From Amycolatopsis thermophila (GTDB taxonomy: Bacteria; Actinomycetota; Actinomycetes; Mycobacteriales; Pseudonocardiaceae): a DNA stretch of 64,000 bases. Of the stretch, positions 8,301 through 16,800 are shown one piece after another. Made by a program: the position numbers and the translations under genes. A model generated the notes under the pieces. It was not told the DNA's origin, made no database searches, and saw only the letters and a program-made list of their open reading frames with translations. Every line of letters begins with the position of its first letter. Within the stretch, counting starts at the first letter, position 1. The DNA lies in the NCBI RefSeq assembly GCF_030814215.1, contig NZ_JAUSUT010000001.1, forward strand, positions 744,001-808,000, written 5' to 3'.

Positions 8301-8950
8301 GCCTGCGCCTTGCGGGCGATCTCGGCCTGCTTGCCCAGGGGCTTGAGCTGGCGGCGCAGCTCGGCGGTCAGGTCGTTGAGGCGGTCCAGGTTCGCCTGCA
8401 TCGCGGTGAGCTTGCGCAGCGCCTTTTCCTTGCGCTTGCGGTGTTTGAGCACACCCGCGGCCTCCTCGATGAAGGCGCGGCGCTCCTCCGGCTTGGACTC
8501 GAGGATCTGCGACAGCTGGCCCTGGCCGACGATGACGTGCATTTCGCGGCCGATACCGGAGTCCGACAGCAGTTCCTGGATGTCCAGCAGGCGGCACGAG
8601 CTGCCGTTGATCTCGTACTCGCTGGCACCGTCGCGGAACATGCGGCGCGTGATGGACACTTCGCTGTACTCGATCGGCAGCGCGCCGTCGGCGTTGTCGA
8701 TGGTCAGCGTGACCTCGGCGCGGCCCAGCGGTGCGCGGCCCGAGGTGCCGGCGAAGATGACGTCCTCCATCTTGCCGCCGCGCAGGTCCTTCGCGCCCTG
8801 GGTGCCCATCACCCAGCGCAGCGCGTCGAGCACGTTCGACTTGCCCGACCCGTTCGGACCGACGACGCAGGTGATGCCCGGTTCGAACCGCAGGGTGGTA
8901 GCCGAGGCGAAGGACTTGAAACCCTTCAGCGTCAAGCTCTTGAGATGCAC
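5369..8950 (-). CDS. smc: Chromosome segregation protein SMC
   Basis: A 1193-residue SMC ATPase. The GTG at 8948-8950 is chosen because MHLKSLTLKGFKSF is the conserved N-terminus; upstream in-frame residues are not conserved in character. Walker A GPNGSGKSN lies at residues 31-39. Long Glu/Ala/Arg-rich coiled coils flank a hinge (about 500-660). The C-terminal head has LSGGEK near residue 1097 and Walker B FYVMDEVEAAL about 25 residues later. Length matches the family. With ScpA/ScpB, encoded elsewhere, it organises and segregates the chromosome. acyP lies 123 bp upstream on the same strand, as in mycobacteria. Confidence 0.98.
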   Translation of the reverse strand: MHLKSLTLKGFKSFASATTLRFEPGITCVVGPNGSGKSNVLDALRWVMGTQGAKDLRGGKMEDVIFAGTSGRAPLGRAEVTLTIDNADGALPIEYSEVSITRRMFRDGASEYEINGSSCRLLDIQELLSDSGIGREMHVIVGQGQLSQILESKPEERRAFIEEAAGVLKHRKRKEKALRKLTAMQANLDRLNDLTAELRRQLKPLGKQAEIARKAQAVQAELRDARLRLLADDLVTQRAAIAKEEADENAARARRAEVEQALELAGAEEAQLEAMVAEDAPRLNAAQDTWFKLSALGERLRGTVRLAVERQRHLSADVDTSTGGRDPEELLAEAEQVAEREAELNEAVMMARETLAEAVLRREELEHEVQAAEKAHMAAVRAIADRREGLAKLTGQVEALRSKNSATSDEIERLTGAIDEAAARAEIAVEELEEARAEGGVEESDDADLQDRHDRAVAANQAAKARVEELVKAERQADREIASEKARVDALSMGLRRKDGAGALLGASDQLPGLLGSVAALLSVETGYEVALAAALGPVADAVAVQGGEEAIAALKFLKDNDSGRAGVLLGGASYTVDTSSWPSLPDGARWAREVVTAPEALRPAVERALDRMAVVDTLEAARQLVAAHPEVSAVTAEGDVFGSHWAVGGSGRSESVIEVQAAVDEAQDRLIAAERRLERTAAELEGARAEQQARRDEVAQAKEALSEARVRKARSSERLNRLQQAARSAEAEVTRLRDQRAKVEASREQALASLAELEERLAAVAEQPVDEDPDTSARDEAAEKLAAVRQEEVESRLALRTSEERARSIAGRAESLRRAAHAERAARERAEKARAARVRGAEIAAAVVDAGELALERIEVSVQRAAAERDEAQAVRQQREGALTQVRNKVRELTHELEKLTDAVHRDEVLRAEQRLRLEQLETKIADDFGIGLEDLVAEYGPDVPVPPSPSEMAEYEEAKANGEQVSAPPSIPYDRSTQERRAKRAERDLATLGKVNPLALEEFAALEERYKFLSTQLEDLKATRKDLLTVIKEVDDKILEVFTSAYHDVAREFETVFSVLFPGGEGRMILTEPDDMLATGVDVEARPPGKKVKRLSLLSGGEKSLVAVAMLVAIFRARPSPFYVMDEVEAALDDTNMRRLIGLLEQLRESSQLIIITHQKPTMEIADALYGVSMQGDGITKVISQRLRQEA

Positions 8951-9073
8951 GTGGCGGGACCCTTCAACGCCTGGGTGATCCGAGGAGTCTATCCGGGGCG
9001 GCCGGACCTCCCGGGCCAGCCCGTGGGCGCGTGTTGTCCCCGCCAGCCCCATCGGCCCCTCCAGTCACAGATG

Positions 9074-9370
9074 TCACTCCTCCACGAAGCCCTCCAGGCC
9101 GCCCTGCGCCGCCGACCAGTGTTCGACGACATGATCCACACGACCGGGTGATGATGTTGAGCGCAGCAGGCCGAGTAGCTGCTGACAGTGGCTTTCACTA
9201 CCCTCCGCCAACACCCGAACACGGCCGTCGTCGAGGTTCCGCGCGCTGCCCACAAGGCCGAGCTCGAGCGCCCGGCATCGCGTCCACCAGCGGAAACCCA
9301 CGCCCTGCACGCGTCCGCTGACCCACGCCGTGAGCCGGACGCTGTCCTGTTCACCCGTCACGTCCCCCAT
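9074..9370 (-). CDS. acyP: Acylphosphatase
   Basis: A 98-residue protein that hydrolyses acyl phosphates in the cytoplasm. The family motif GRVQGVGFRWWT supplies the phosphate-binding Arg, and SARNLDDGRV supplies the catalytic Asn. The ATG at 9368-9370 gives the usual length of 90-100 residues; longer in-frame starts upstream add unconserved sequence. It sits directly upstream of smc, the standard actinobacterial arrangement. Confidence 0.93.
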   Translation of the reverse strand: MGDVTGEQDSVRLTAWVSGRVQGVGFRWWTRCRALELGLVGSARNLDDGRVRVLAEGSESHCQQLLGLLRSTSSPGRVDHVVEHWSAAQGGLEGFVEE

Positions 9371-9530
9371 GGTGCCCGACTCCGTTCGGTCGCGGAGGGT
9401 GAGCATTCGGGTGCTCCTGGACAGATCAACCTTCACTCTTGGTGCTAATCTCCCCGGCAGGCGCCACCATTCGGGTCACTCGCCCGGGTGTGCTCAAGCC
9501 GTTCTCCCCGCCAGTGTCAAGGAGCGACCA

Positions 9531-10178
9531 ATGACCCAGATGGGGTCACGATCGAGTCGTCGGACCGAGGTCTCGCCGCCGCGCGACTCCGCCACGCGCA
9601 GCCAGCGCAGCGGCTACGTGCTGCTCGCCGTCAGCGGTGTCGTGCTCGCCACCGCGTTCGGCGGGCTGGCCTCGCTCGTCGCGCCCGGCGACTCGCCGAA
9701 GGTCGCGGTGCCGAACGGCGCCAGCACGAGTTCGGGTGCCCAGCTCGTCCCCGGCGACGCGGCGCCCGGCCAGGCGCCGGTGACGGTCGACGGGGTCGCG
9801 ATCCCCGCGGGCACCCGCACGGCCGTGGTGACGACCAACCCGGACGGCACGCAGGTCGTGACGCTGCTGCCGCCGGAGGGCTCCGGCGAGCAGCCGATCG
9901 TGCTGCCGCCGGGCACGCCGCTGCCGCCCGGCACGGTCATCCCGCCCGGCACGACGCTGCCGCCGGGGACCTCGCCCTCGCGGGAGGACACTCCCAGTGC
10001 GACGCGGACGTCCCCCAAGCCGCCGAGCAGCAGCACCCCGACCGACACCTCGTCCACGGTGCCGTCCACGCCGTCCAGCTCATCCCCGGGCGAGTCCAGC
10101 TCGACGCTCCCGAGCTCCAGCACGGGCGGCAGCTCGTCGTCATCCAACAGCGACAGCCCGACCCCGAGCACCACGTGA
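9531..10178 (+). CDS. Membrane-anchored Pro/Ser/Thr-rich extracytoplasmic protein, unknown function
   Basis: A 215-residue protein with a good ribosome-binding site (AAGGAG) 6 bases before the ATG. A basic stretch (about 1-26) precedes one transmembrane helix (about 27-48: GYVLLAVSGVVLATAFGGLA). The rest is low complexity: a segment with repeated PPGT motifs near residues 120-145, then Ser/Thr/Pro-rich sequence to the end. The design suggests an exported, possibly O-mannosylated stalk or wall-spanning protein. No catalytic domain is visible. Its last 39 bases overlap the 3' end of the convergent membrane-protein gene. Confidence 0.75.
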   Translation: MTQMGSRSSRRTEVSPPRDSATRSQRSGYVLLAVSGVVLATAFGGLASLVAPGDSPKVAVPNGASTSSGAQLVPGDAAPGQAPVTVDGVAIPAGTRTAVVTTNPDGTQVVTLLPPEGSGEQPIVLPPGTPLPPGTVIPPGTTLPPGTSPSREDTPSATRTSPKPPSSSTPTDTSSTVPSTPSSSSPGESSSTLPSSSTGGSSSSSNSDSPTPSTT

Positions 10179-10784
10179 CCGGCTGACCAGCCGCACCACG
10201 AGCGCGATCAGCGACAGCAGCGGCAACGGGAAACCGAGCGCGATCCCGATGCCCGCGTCGGCGATCGGGGCGCACACCGCCGCGGCGAACACCCACACCG
10301 GGCCGGTCTTCGGCTTTCCCGGGCCGGCCCAGGGCGTCCGCTTCCACGGTTTCGCGACGGACAGCCAGGCCTGGAAGGCGATCGCGCTCGCCATGAGCGC
10401 GGTTCCGCCGGCGAGCGGCCACGGCGCCGGCTCCCCGGCGAGCGCGGCCCGTTCGGCAGCGGCGAGCGCCGGGGACAGCACGATGATCGCGACGTTGAAC
10501 TGCACGACGGTGATGGTGAACTTGCCGAACACCCACCAGTGCCGGAAGAACCCCCACGGTGTCGCGGCGGCCAGCAGGAACCCGGTGAACGCCGAGGCGT
10601 TCGCCAGCGGGGCGAGCAGGTGCAGGTCGATCACGTGCGCCATGGACAGCGCGCTGGCCCGGCGCCCCGGATCGCCGCCCGAGCCGATCAGCATCAGCGC
10701 GAACAACGTGAGCGCCTCGGCCATCCAGCCGACGGACGTGATGATGTGCAGCCAGACGGCCGCGTGCCGCCATCCCTTGAGCAT
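10140..10784 (-). CDS. Putative integral membrane protein (DUF2269-like)
   Basis: About 214 residues with four to five hydrophobic helices: AVWLHIITSVGWMAEALTL, LHLLAPLANASAFTGFLLA, FTITVVQFNVAIIVLSP, an ALMASAIAFQAWLSV helix and a C-terminal LPLLSLIALVVRLV helix. The ATG at 10782-10784 is chosen because it starts just before helix 1; in-frame starts at 10819 and 10871 are possible. It resembles small conserved actinobacterial membrane proteins of DUF2269 type, but the family assignment is tentative. Function is unknown. Confidence 0.6.
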   Translation of the reverse strand: MLKGWRHAAVWLHIITSVGWMAEALTLFALMLIGSGGDPGRRASALSMAHVIDLHLLAPLANASAFTGFLLAAATPWGFFRHWWVFGKFTITVVQFNVAIIVLSPALAAAERAALAGEPAPWPLAGGTALMASAIAFQAWLSVAKPWKRTPWAGPGKPKTGPVWVFAAAVCAPIADAGIGIALGFPLPLLSLIALVVRLVSRSRGARGRAVAVG

Positions 10785-10904
10785 GCTCCCGAGGCTGCCG
10801 CGGGTCGCCGCCGCGCACATCGGGTGCCGCCCGGATCTCGCCCCTGGCCGGGAGTCGCCGGATGTTGACACCGCCGGTCGCCGGGTGTCGACCCCGCGGG
10901 CGGA

Positions 10905-11597
10905 TCACGCCTCGAAGCGGTAGCCCATTCCCGGCTCGGTGATCAGGTGCCGTGGGCGGGAGGGCTCGCGTTCCAGCTTCCGGCGCAGCTGGGCCAGGTA
11001 GACCCGCAGGTAGTGCGACTCGTTCTCGTACGCCGGGCCCCACACCTCGCGCAGCAGCTGTTTCTGCGCCACCAGCCGGCCGCGGTTGCGTACCAGCAGC
11101 TCCAGCACACCCCACTCGGTCTTGGTCAGGTGCACCTCGACGCCGTCGCGGTGCACCTTCTTCGCCAGCAGGTCCAACGTGAACGACGAGGTCTCGACCA
11201 GTGCCTCGCCCTCGGGCGAGTGCACCGCCGAGCGCCGCAGCGCCGCGCGCAGCCGCGCCAGCAGCTCGTCCATCCCGAACGGCTTCGTCACGTAGTCGTC
11301 GGCACCCAGGTCCAGCGCCTTGACCTTGTCCGGCGACTCGCCCCGCGCGGACAGCACGATGATCGGCACCGTCGTCCACCCGCGCAGCCCGCTGATGACG
11401 TCCGTGCCGTCGATGTCCGGCAACCCCAGGTCCAGCACCACGACGTCGGGCTTCGTGTCGGCCACCGCGCGCAGCGCCGCCGCGCCGTCGTGCGCCGTGA
11501 CCACCTGGTACCCGCGGGCGGTCAGGTTGATCCGCAGCGCGCGCACGATCTGCGGTTCGTCGTCGACCACCAGGACCGTGCCGGCCTGCCCGGTCAC
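10905..11597 (-). CDS. kdpE: KdpE response regulator
   Basis: A 230-residue OmpR-type regulator. The receiver domain (about 1-115) has the acidic pair D12/D13, the phospho-acceptor Asp near residue 56 in VVVLDLGLPDIDG, and the conserved Lys in DYVTKPF. A winged-helix DNA-binding domain (about 130-228) follows, ending in RHLITEPGMGYRF. Its GTG overlaps the kdpD stop by 4 bases (GTGA), so the pair is translationally coupled. It activates the kdp operon when potassium is limiting. It is the last gene of a seven-gene array on the minus strand. Confidence 0.95.
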   Translation of the reverse strand: MTGQAGTVLVVDDEPQIVRALRINLTARGYQVVTAHDGAAALRAVADTKPDVVVLDLGLPDIDGTDVISGLRGWTTVPIIVLSARGESPDKVKALDLGADDYVTKPFGMDELLARLRAALRRSAVHSPEGEALVETSSFTLDLLAKKVHRDGVEVHLTKTEWGVLELLVRNRGRLVAQKQLLREVWGPAYENESHYLRVYLAQLRRKLEREPSRPRHLITEPGMGYRFEA

Positions 11598-14140
11598 GGC
11601 GCCACCTCCTTCAGCACCGCCGACACCACGTCCGGGGCCTGGCACGCCTTGAGGGCCACGACCACCGTCAGCCCACCACCGGGGGTGTCCTCGGCTCGGA
11701 TGGTGCCGCCCATCGCCTCGGTGAACCCCTTCGCCACGGACAAGCCCAGCCCGACACCGGGTGTCGCGTCCCGGTCCCCCAGCCGCTGGAACGGGGCGAA
11801 CGCCGTCTCCGAAGCACCCTTCCGCAAACCCCGCCCGTGGTCGACGATGCGCAGCTCGACCCACTCCGCGTAGGCCGAACCGCGCACCGCCACCGGACCG
11901 CCACCGTGCCGCAGCGCGTTGTCCAGCACGTTCGCGACCACCCGCTCCAGCAGTCCGGGATCGGCCTGCACCGCGGGCAGCCGCTCGTCCACCTCGACGG
12001 CCACCGGCTCCGAACCGTCCACATCCGACAGCGCGTGCGCCACGACCTCGTCGTAGCCGACCGGCCGCAGGTGGGTGCGCACCGCCCCGGCCGCGAGCCG
12101 CGACGAGTCGAGCAGGTTGTTCACCAGCCGCGCGAGCCGGTCGGTCGACTCCTCCGCCGCTTCCAGCAGCTCCTCGGTGTCCTCCGGCGACAACTCGATG
12201 TCGTGCGCCCGCAGGCTCCCGATCGACGCCTTGATCGAGGTCAGCGGCGTGCGCAGGTCGTGCCCCAGCGCGGACAGCAGCGCCGTGCGCAGCTGGGTCG
12301 CCTCGGCCTGCCGCTCCGCTTCGGCCTGAGCCGCGGCCATCCGCTGCTGCCGCAGCGCGAGCAGCGCCTGCCCGGCCGCCGCCTCCAGCGCCCGGCGGTC
12401 AGCCGCCGGCAACGCCCGGCCGCGCAAGGTCAGGTGCACGTCGGCGGTGACCGGGATGTCCACATCGGCCTCGTCCGGCTTCCCGCACGGGTTGGCACCG
12501 GCGTGCTCGGCGACCTGCCACCGGCCGTCCCGCCTTTCCAGCAGCACCACGCAGTCCATGCCGAAGTTCTCGCGCACCTTCTCCAGCAGCCGCGGCAACG
12601 GCTCGGCGTGGGTCAGCACGGTGCGCGCGTAGGACGCCAGCAACGCGGCCTCGGTCCGCGCCTGCGCCGCCTGCGTGGCCCGCCGCGCCGCGCGGTCCAC
12701 CACCAGCGCGACCAGCACAGCGACCAGGACCATCGCGACCAGCGTGGTGACGTTGGTCTGCGCGTGCACGGTCAGCGTGTAGAGCGGTTCGGTGAAGAAG
12801 AAGTTCAGCAGCCCGGCCGACAGCAGCGCGGCCACCAGAGCCGGGCCCAGCCCGCCGACGAGCGCGACCACGACCGTGGCGAGGAAGTAGTCCACGACGT
12901 CGGTGGAGAAGTCCAGCTCGCCGCGCAGCAGCACCCCGGTGAGCGTGGCCAGCGCCGGCGCCGCGAACGCCAGCACCCACCCGATCAGCAGCCGCGACGG
13001 CGCCAGGGGGCTGCGCCGCCCCAGCCACGACCGCCACCGCCCGCCGGCCTCGTCGTGGGTGACCATGTGCACGTCGATCTGCCCGGACCGCCGCACCACC
13101 GACGCGCCGATGCCCTCGTCGAACAGCCGCGCCACCCGCGATCGCCGGGACGTGCCCAGCACGAGCTGGGTGGCGTTGACACCGCCTGCGAAGTCGAGAA
13201 GCGCCGCCGGGACGTCGTCACCGACGACGGTGTGGAACGTGCCGCCCAGCTGATCCGCGAGTTTGCGGTAGCGGCCGGTTTCGACCTGCCCGAGCGCGGA
13301 CAGCCCGTCGCCGCGCAGGACGTGCAGCACCAGCAGGTCCGCCCCGGCCCGCGCGGCGATGCGGCTGCCGCGCCGGACCAGCGTCTCGCTCTCCGGCCCG
13401 CCGGTGATCGCCACGACCACCCGTTCGCGCGCCTCCCACGTGTCGGTGATCCGCTGCTCGGCGCGGTAGCGCTGCAGCGCCACGTCCACCTGGTCGGCCA
13501 GCCACAACAGCGCCAGCTCGCGCAGCGCCGTGAGGTTGCCGGTGCGGAAGTAGTTGCCCAGCGCCGCGTCGATGCGCTCGGCGGGGTAGACGTTGCCGTG
13601 CGCCAGCCGCCGCCGCAGCGCCTGGGGCGTGATGTCGACCAGCTCCACCTGCTCGGCCCGGCGCACGACGTCGTCGGGCACGGTCTCCTGCTGCCCGACC
13701 CCGGTGATGCGTTCGACCACGTCGCCCAGGCTCTCCAGGTGCTGCACGTTGACCGTGGACAGCACGTCGACGCCGGCCTCGAGCAGCTCCTCGATGTCCT
13801 GCCAGCGTTTCTCGTTGCGCGAGCCGGGCGCGTTGCTGTGCGCCAGCTCGTCCACGACGGCCACCTCCGGGGCGCGGGCGAGCACCGCGTCCACGTCCAG
13901 CTCGTCGAACTCGCGCCCGCGGTAGGTGATCGCACGCCGCGGCACGGTTTCCAGCCCGTCGAGCAGCTGCGCGGTCTTCACCCGGCCGTGGGTCTCGACC
14001 AGTCCGACGACCACGTCGGTGCCGCGGTCGTGGCGGCGGCGCGCCTCGCCCAGCATGGCGTAGGTCTTGCCCACGCCGGGTGCGGCACCGAGGTAGATGC
14101 GCAGCTCTCCCCGGCGCGGCGGGTCCTTCTCGACGTCCAC
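11594..14140 (-). CDS. kdpD: KdpD sensor histidine kinase
   Basis: An 848-residue membrane sensor for potassium limitation or turgor. Order of domains: the N-terminal KdpD domain with the Walker-like loop GAAPGVGKTY (18-27) and VDELAHSNAPG; a universal-stress-like domain (about 250-370); four transmembrane helices (about 395-500); a GAF-like domain; then HisKA with the phospho-acceptor His near residue 627 (GHDLRTPLTSIKAS) and an HATPase domain with NVLDNALRHG and GVGLGLSVAKGF. It starts with GTG and sits 15 bp after kdpC. Confidence 0.95.
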   Translation of the reverse strand: MDVEKDPPRRGELRIYLGAAPGVGKTYAMLGEARRRHDRGTDVVVGLVETHGRVKTAQLLDGLETVPRRAITYRGREFDELDVDAVLARAPEVAVVDELAHSNAPGSRNEKRWQDIEELLEAGVDVLSTVNVQHLESLGDVVERITGVGQQETVPDDVVRRAEQVELVDITPQALRRRLAHGNVYPAERIDAALGNYFRTGNLTALRELALLWLADQVDVALQRYRAEQRITDTWEARERVVVAITGGPESETLVRRGSRIAARAGADLLVLHVLRGDGLSALGQVETGRYRKLADQLGGTFHTVVGDDVPAALLDFAGGVNATQLVLGTSRRSRVARLFDEGIGASVVRRSGQIDVHMVTHDEAGGRWRSWLGRRSPLAPSRLLIGWVLAFAAPALATLTGVLLRGELDFSTDVVDYFLATVVVALVGGLGPALVAALLSAGLLNFFFTEPLYTLTVHAQTNVTTLVAMVLVAVLVALVVDRAARRATQAAQARTEAALLASYARTVLTHAEPLPRLLEKVRENFGMDCVVLLERRDGRWQVAEHAGANPCGKPDEADVDIPVTADVHLTLRGRALPAADRRALEAAAGQALLALRQQRMAAAQAEAERQAEATQLRTALLSALGHDLRTPLTSIKASIGSLRAHDIELSPEDTEELLEAAEESTDRLARLVNNLLDSSRLAAGAVRTHLRPVGYDEVVAHALSDVDGSEPVAVEVDERLPAVQADPGLLERVVANVLDNALRHGGGPVAVRGSAYAEWVELRIVDHGRGLRKGASETAFAPFQRLGDRDATPGVGLGLSVAKGFTEAMGGTIRAEDTPGGGLTVVVALKACQAPDVVSAVLKEVAP

Positions 14141-14155
14141 GGGTTCAGTGTGCTC

Positions 14156-14743
14156 CTAGGAACCGGCGGCCTGGCGGATCGCGACGTTGAGGTGCAGCAC
14201 GTTCACCCCGGGGATGCCGAGGCCGTGGCCGGTCGTGTCGTCCGCGACCAGCTGCCGCACCTCGGACTCGGGCAACCCGGTGTTGCGCGCGACGCGCGGC
14301 ACCTGCAGATCGGCGTAGGCCACGCTGATCGTGGGGTCCAGTCCCGACGCCGACGCGGTCACCGCGTCGGCCGGCACCGCGTCCGGTGAGACGCCTTCGC
14401 GCCGCGCGACGGCCGCCTTGCGCTCCCCGACGGTGGCGACCAGGTCCTCGTTGAACCCGCCCTGGTTGGACCCGCCGGACACCGACGGGTCGTCCGTCGC
14501 GGTGGGCCGGGTGTGGAAGAACGGGTCGTGCGCCGGATCCGCGGGCACCGGGTCGATGCCGATGAGCGAGGACCCCACGACCTGGCCGTGCACCGTCACG
14601 AGCGACCCCTCGGCGTGGTCGTGCAGGCCGGGGATCCGGGACACCGCCCACACGCCGAACGGGTAGACCACCCCCAGCAGCACCGTGAACACCAGCAGCA
14701 CCCGCAGTCCCGCGGCGGTCTGCTTGAGCAACGACCTCACCAT
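14156..14743 (-). CDS. kdpC: KdpC, potassium-transporting ATPase subunit C
   Basis: A 195-residue subunit with one N-terminal helix ([20 protein letters not shown]) and the conserved extracytoplasmic domain: [40 protein letters not shown] and the C-terminal VLHLNVAI. KdpC assists high-affinity potassium binding in the KdpFABC complex. The ATG at 14741-14743 overlaps the end of kdpB; a GTG three codons upstream is the alternative. Confidence 0.95.
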   Translation of the reverse strand: MVRSLLKQTAAGLRVLLVFTVLLGVVYPFGVWAVSRIPGLHDHAEGSLVTVHGQVVGSSLIGIDPVPADPAHDPFFHTRPTATDDPSVSGGSNQGGFNEDLVATVGERKAAVARREGVSPDAVPADAVTASASGLDPTISVAYADLQVPRVARNTGLPESEVRQLVADDTTGHGLGIPGVNVLHLNVAIRQAAGS

Positions 14744-16800
14744 GACGACCACCCGATTCCCGGGATGAGGCGGACCACGAGGTCCACGAGCCAGATGCCG
14801 AGGAACGGCGTGACGAGTCCGCCGGCCCCGTAGACCAGCAGGTTGCGGCGCAGCAGCGCCGACGCGCTCGACGGCCGGTACCGCACGCCCCGCAGCGCCA
14901 GGGGGATCAGCACCACGATGATCAGCGCGTTGAAGATCACCGCGGACAGGATCGCCGAGCGCGGCGTGGCCAGGTGCAGGATGTTCAGCGCGGCCAGCTG
15001 CGGGAAGATCGCCCCGAACATGGCCGGCAGGATCGCGAAGTACTTCGCGACGTCGTTGGCGATGCTGAACGTCGTCAGCGCGCCGCGGGTGATCAGCAGC
15101 TGCTTGCCGATCTCCACGATCTCGATCAGCTTCGTCGGATCGGAGTCGAGGTCGACCATGTTGCCGGCCTCCTTCGCGGCCGACGTGCCGGTGTTCATCG
15201 CGACCCCGACGTCCGAGGCGGCGAGCGCGGGTGCGTCGTTCGTGCCGTCCCCGGTCATCGCGACCAGCCGGCCGCCCTCCTGCTCGCGGTGGATGAGCGC
15301 CATCTTGTCCTCGGGCCTGGCCTCGGCGAGGTAGTCGTCGACACCGGCGTCCTCGGCGATCGCGCGTGCGGTGCGCGGGTTGTCGCCGGTGATCATCACC
15401 GTCCTGATGCCCATGCGGCGCAGCTCGGCGAAGCGCTCCCGCATCCCCGGCTTGACCACATCGGACAGCCGGATCACGCCGCGCACGACCGCGTGCCCGC
15501 CGATGAGCTCGGCGACCACCAGCGGGGTCCCGCCCTGCTCGCCGATCTCGCCGACGATGCGCTCGGTCTCCTCCGGGAAGCCGCCGCCGTGCTCGCGCAC
15601 CCAGTCGCGGACCGCGCCCGCGGCGCCCTTGCGGACCTGGCGCCCGGGCAGGTCGATCCCGCTCATCCGGGTCTGCGCGCTGAAGGGGACGAACTCGCCG
15701 CCCTCGGGGACCGGCGTGCCGTCGGTCAGTTCGACGACGCTGCGCCCCTCCGGGGTGCCGTCCGCCAGGCTGGACAACCGCGCGGCCTCGGCCAGCTGCC
15801 CGGGCGTGGCTCCCCCCACCGGGATCAGCTCGGTGGCACGCCGGTTGCCGAAGGTGACCGTGCCGGTCTTGTCCAGCAGCAGCGTCGAGACGTCCCCGGC
15901 GGCCTCGACCGCGCGGCCGGACGTGGCGAGCACGTTGCGCTGCACCAGCCGGTCCATCCCGGCGATGCCGATCGCCGACAGCAGGGCCCCGATCGTCGTG
16001 GGGATCAGGCTCACCAGCAGGGCCGTCAGCACGACCACCGGCTGTTCGCTGCCCGAGTAGGCGGCCATCGGCTGCAGCGCCACGACGGCGAGCAGGAAGA
16101 TGATCGTCAGCGTGGACAGCAGGATCGTCAGGGCGATCTCGTTCGGAGTCTTCTGCCGCGAGGCACCCTCGACCAGCGCGATCATGCGGTCCATGAAGGA
16201 CTCGCCCGGCCTGGTCGTGATCCGCACGACGATCCGGTCGCTGAGCACGGTCGTGCCGCCGGTGACGGCCGAGCGGTCACCGCCGGACTCGCGGATCACG
16301 GGCGCGGACTCGCCGGTGATGGCCGACTCGTCGACGGTGGCGATGCCTTCGGCCACGTCCCCGTCGCCGGGGATCGTCTCCCCCGCCTCGACGACCACCA
16401 GGTCCCCGACCCGCAGGTCGGCGCCCGGCACGCGTTCCTCGCCGCCCGGCACGATCCGCCTCGCGACGGTCTCCTTCTTGGTGCGGCGCAACGACTCCGC
16501 CTGCGCCTTGCCGCGGCCCTCAGCGACGGCCTCGGCCAGGTTGGCGAACACGACCGTGAACCACAACCACACGGCGATCAGGATCGTGAACACGCTCGGA
16601 TCGGTGGCCGCGAAGACGGTCGTCAGGACCGAGCCCGCCCACACGACGAACATGACCGGGTTGCGCACCTGGTGGCGGGGGTCGAGCTTGCGCAGCGCGT
16701 CCGGCAGCGAGGTGAGCAGCTGCCGCCCGGTGAACACCCCCGCCCCGGCGCGTTGCGTTTCCGCCGGCGTTCCGGCGGGTTTCTCCTGGGTGATGGTCAT
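14737..16800 (-). CDS. kdpB: KdpB, catalytic P-type ATPase subunit
   Basis: A 687-residue P-type ATPase that powers potassium uptake. It has the phosphorylation motif [11 protein letters not shown], the actuator loop [15 protein letters not shown] in the nucleotide-binding domain, the hinge [11 protein letters not shown], and transmembrane helices at both ends. Its ATG overlaps the kdpA stop (ATGA). A start further upstream is possible in the frame but would run inside kdp[11 protein letters not shown] is the natural N-terminus. Confidence 0.97.
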   Translation of the reverse strand: MTITQEKPAGTPAETQRAGAGVFTGRQLLTSLPDALRKLDPRHQVRNPVMFVVWAGSVLTTVFAATDPSVFTILIAVWLWFTVVFANLAEAVAEGRGKAQAESLRRTKKETVARRIVPGGEERVPGADLRVGDLVVVEAGETIPGDGDVAEGIATVDESAITGESAPVIRESGGDRSAVTGGTTVLSDRIVVRITTRPGESFMDRMIALVEGASRQKTPNEIALTILLSTLTIIFLLAVVALQPMAAYSGSEQPVVVLTALLVSLIPTTIGALLSAIGIAGMDRLVQRNVLATSGRAVEAAGDVSTLLLDKTGTVTFGNRRATELIPVGGATPGQLAEAARLSSLADGTPEGRSVVELTDGTPVPEGGEFVPFSAQTRMSGIDLPGRQVRKGAAGAVRDWVREHGGGFPEETERIVGEIGEQGGTPLVVAELIGGHAVVRGVIRLSDVVKPGMRERFAELRRMGIRTVMITGDNPRTARAIAEDAGVDDYLAEARPEDKMALIHREQEGGRLVAMTGDGTNDAPALAASDVGVAMNTGTSAAKEAGNMVDLDSDPTKLIEIVEIGKQLLITRGALTTFSIANDVAKYFAILPAMFGAIFPQLAALNILHLATPRSAILSAVIFNALIIVVLIPLALRGVRYRPSSASALLRRNLLVYGAGGLVTPFLGIWLVDLVVRLIPGIGWSSW

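Noticed and set aside
4967-9151. A 1394-codon open frame antisense to smc
   Set aside because: It mirrors the codon structure of smc in a GC-rich genome, shows repetitive Arg/Leu/Gly/His composition with no domain, and smc is unmistakable on the other strand. Similar long antisense frames over GH172, kdp, pyc and recG were rejected for the same reason.
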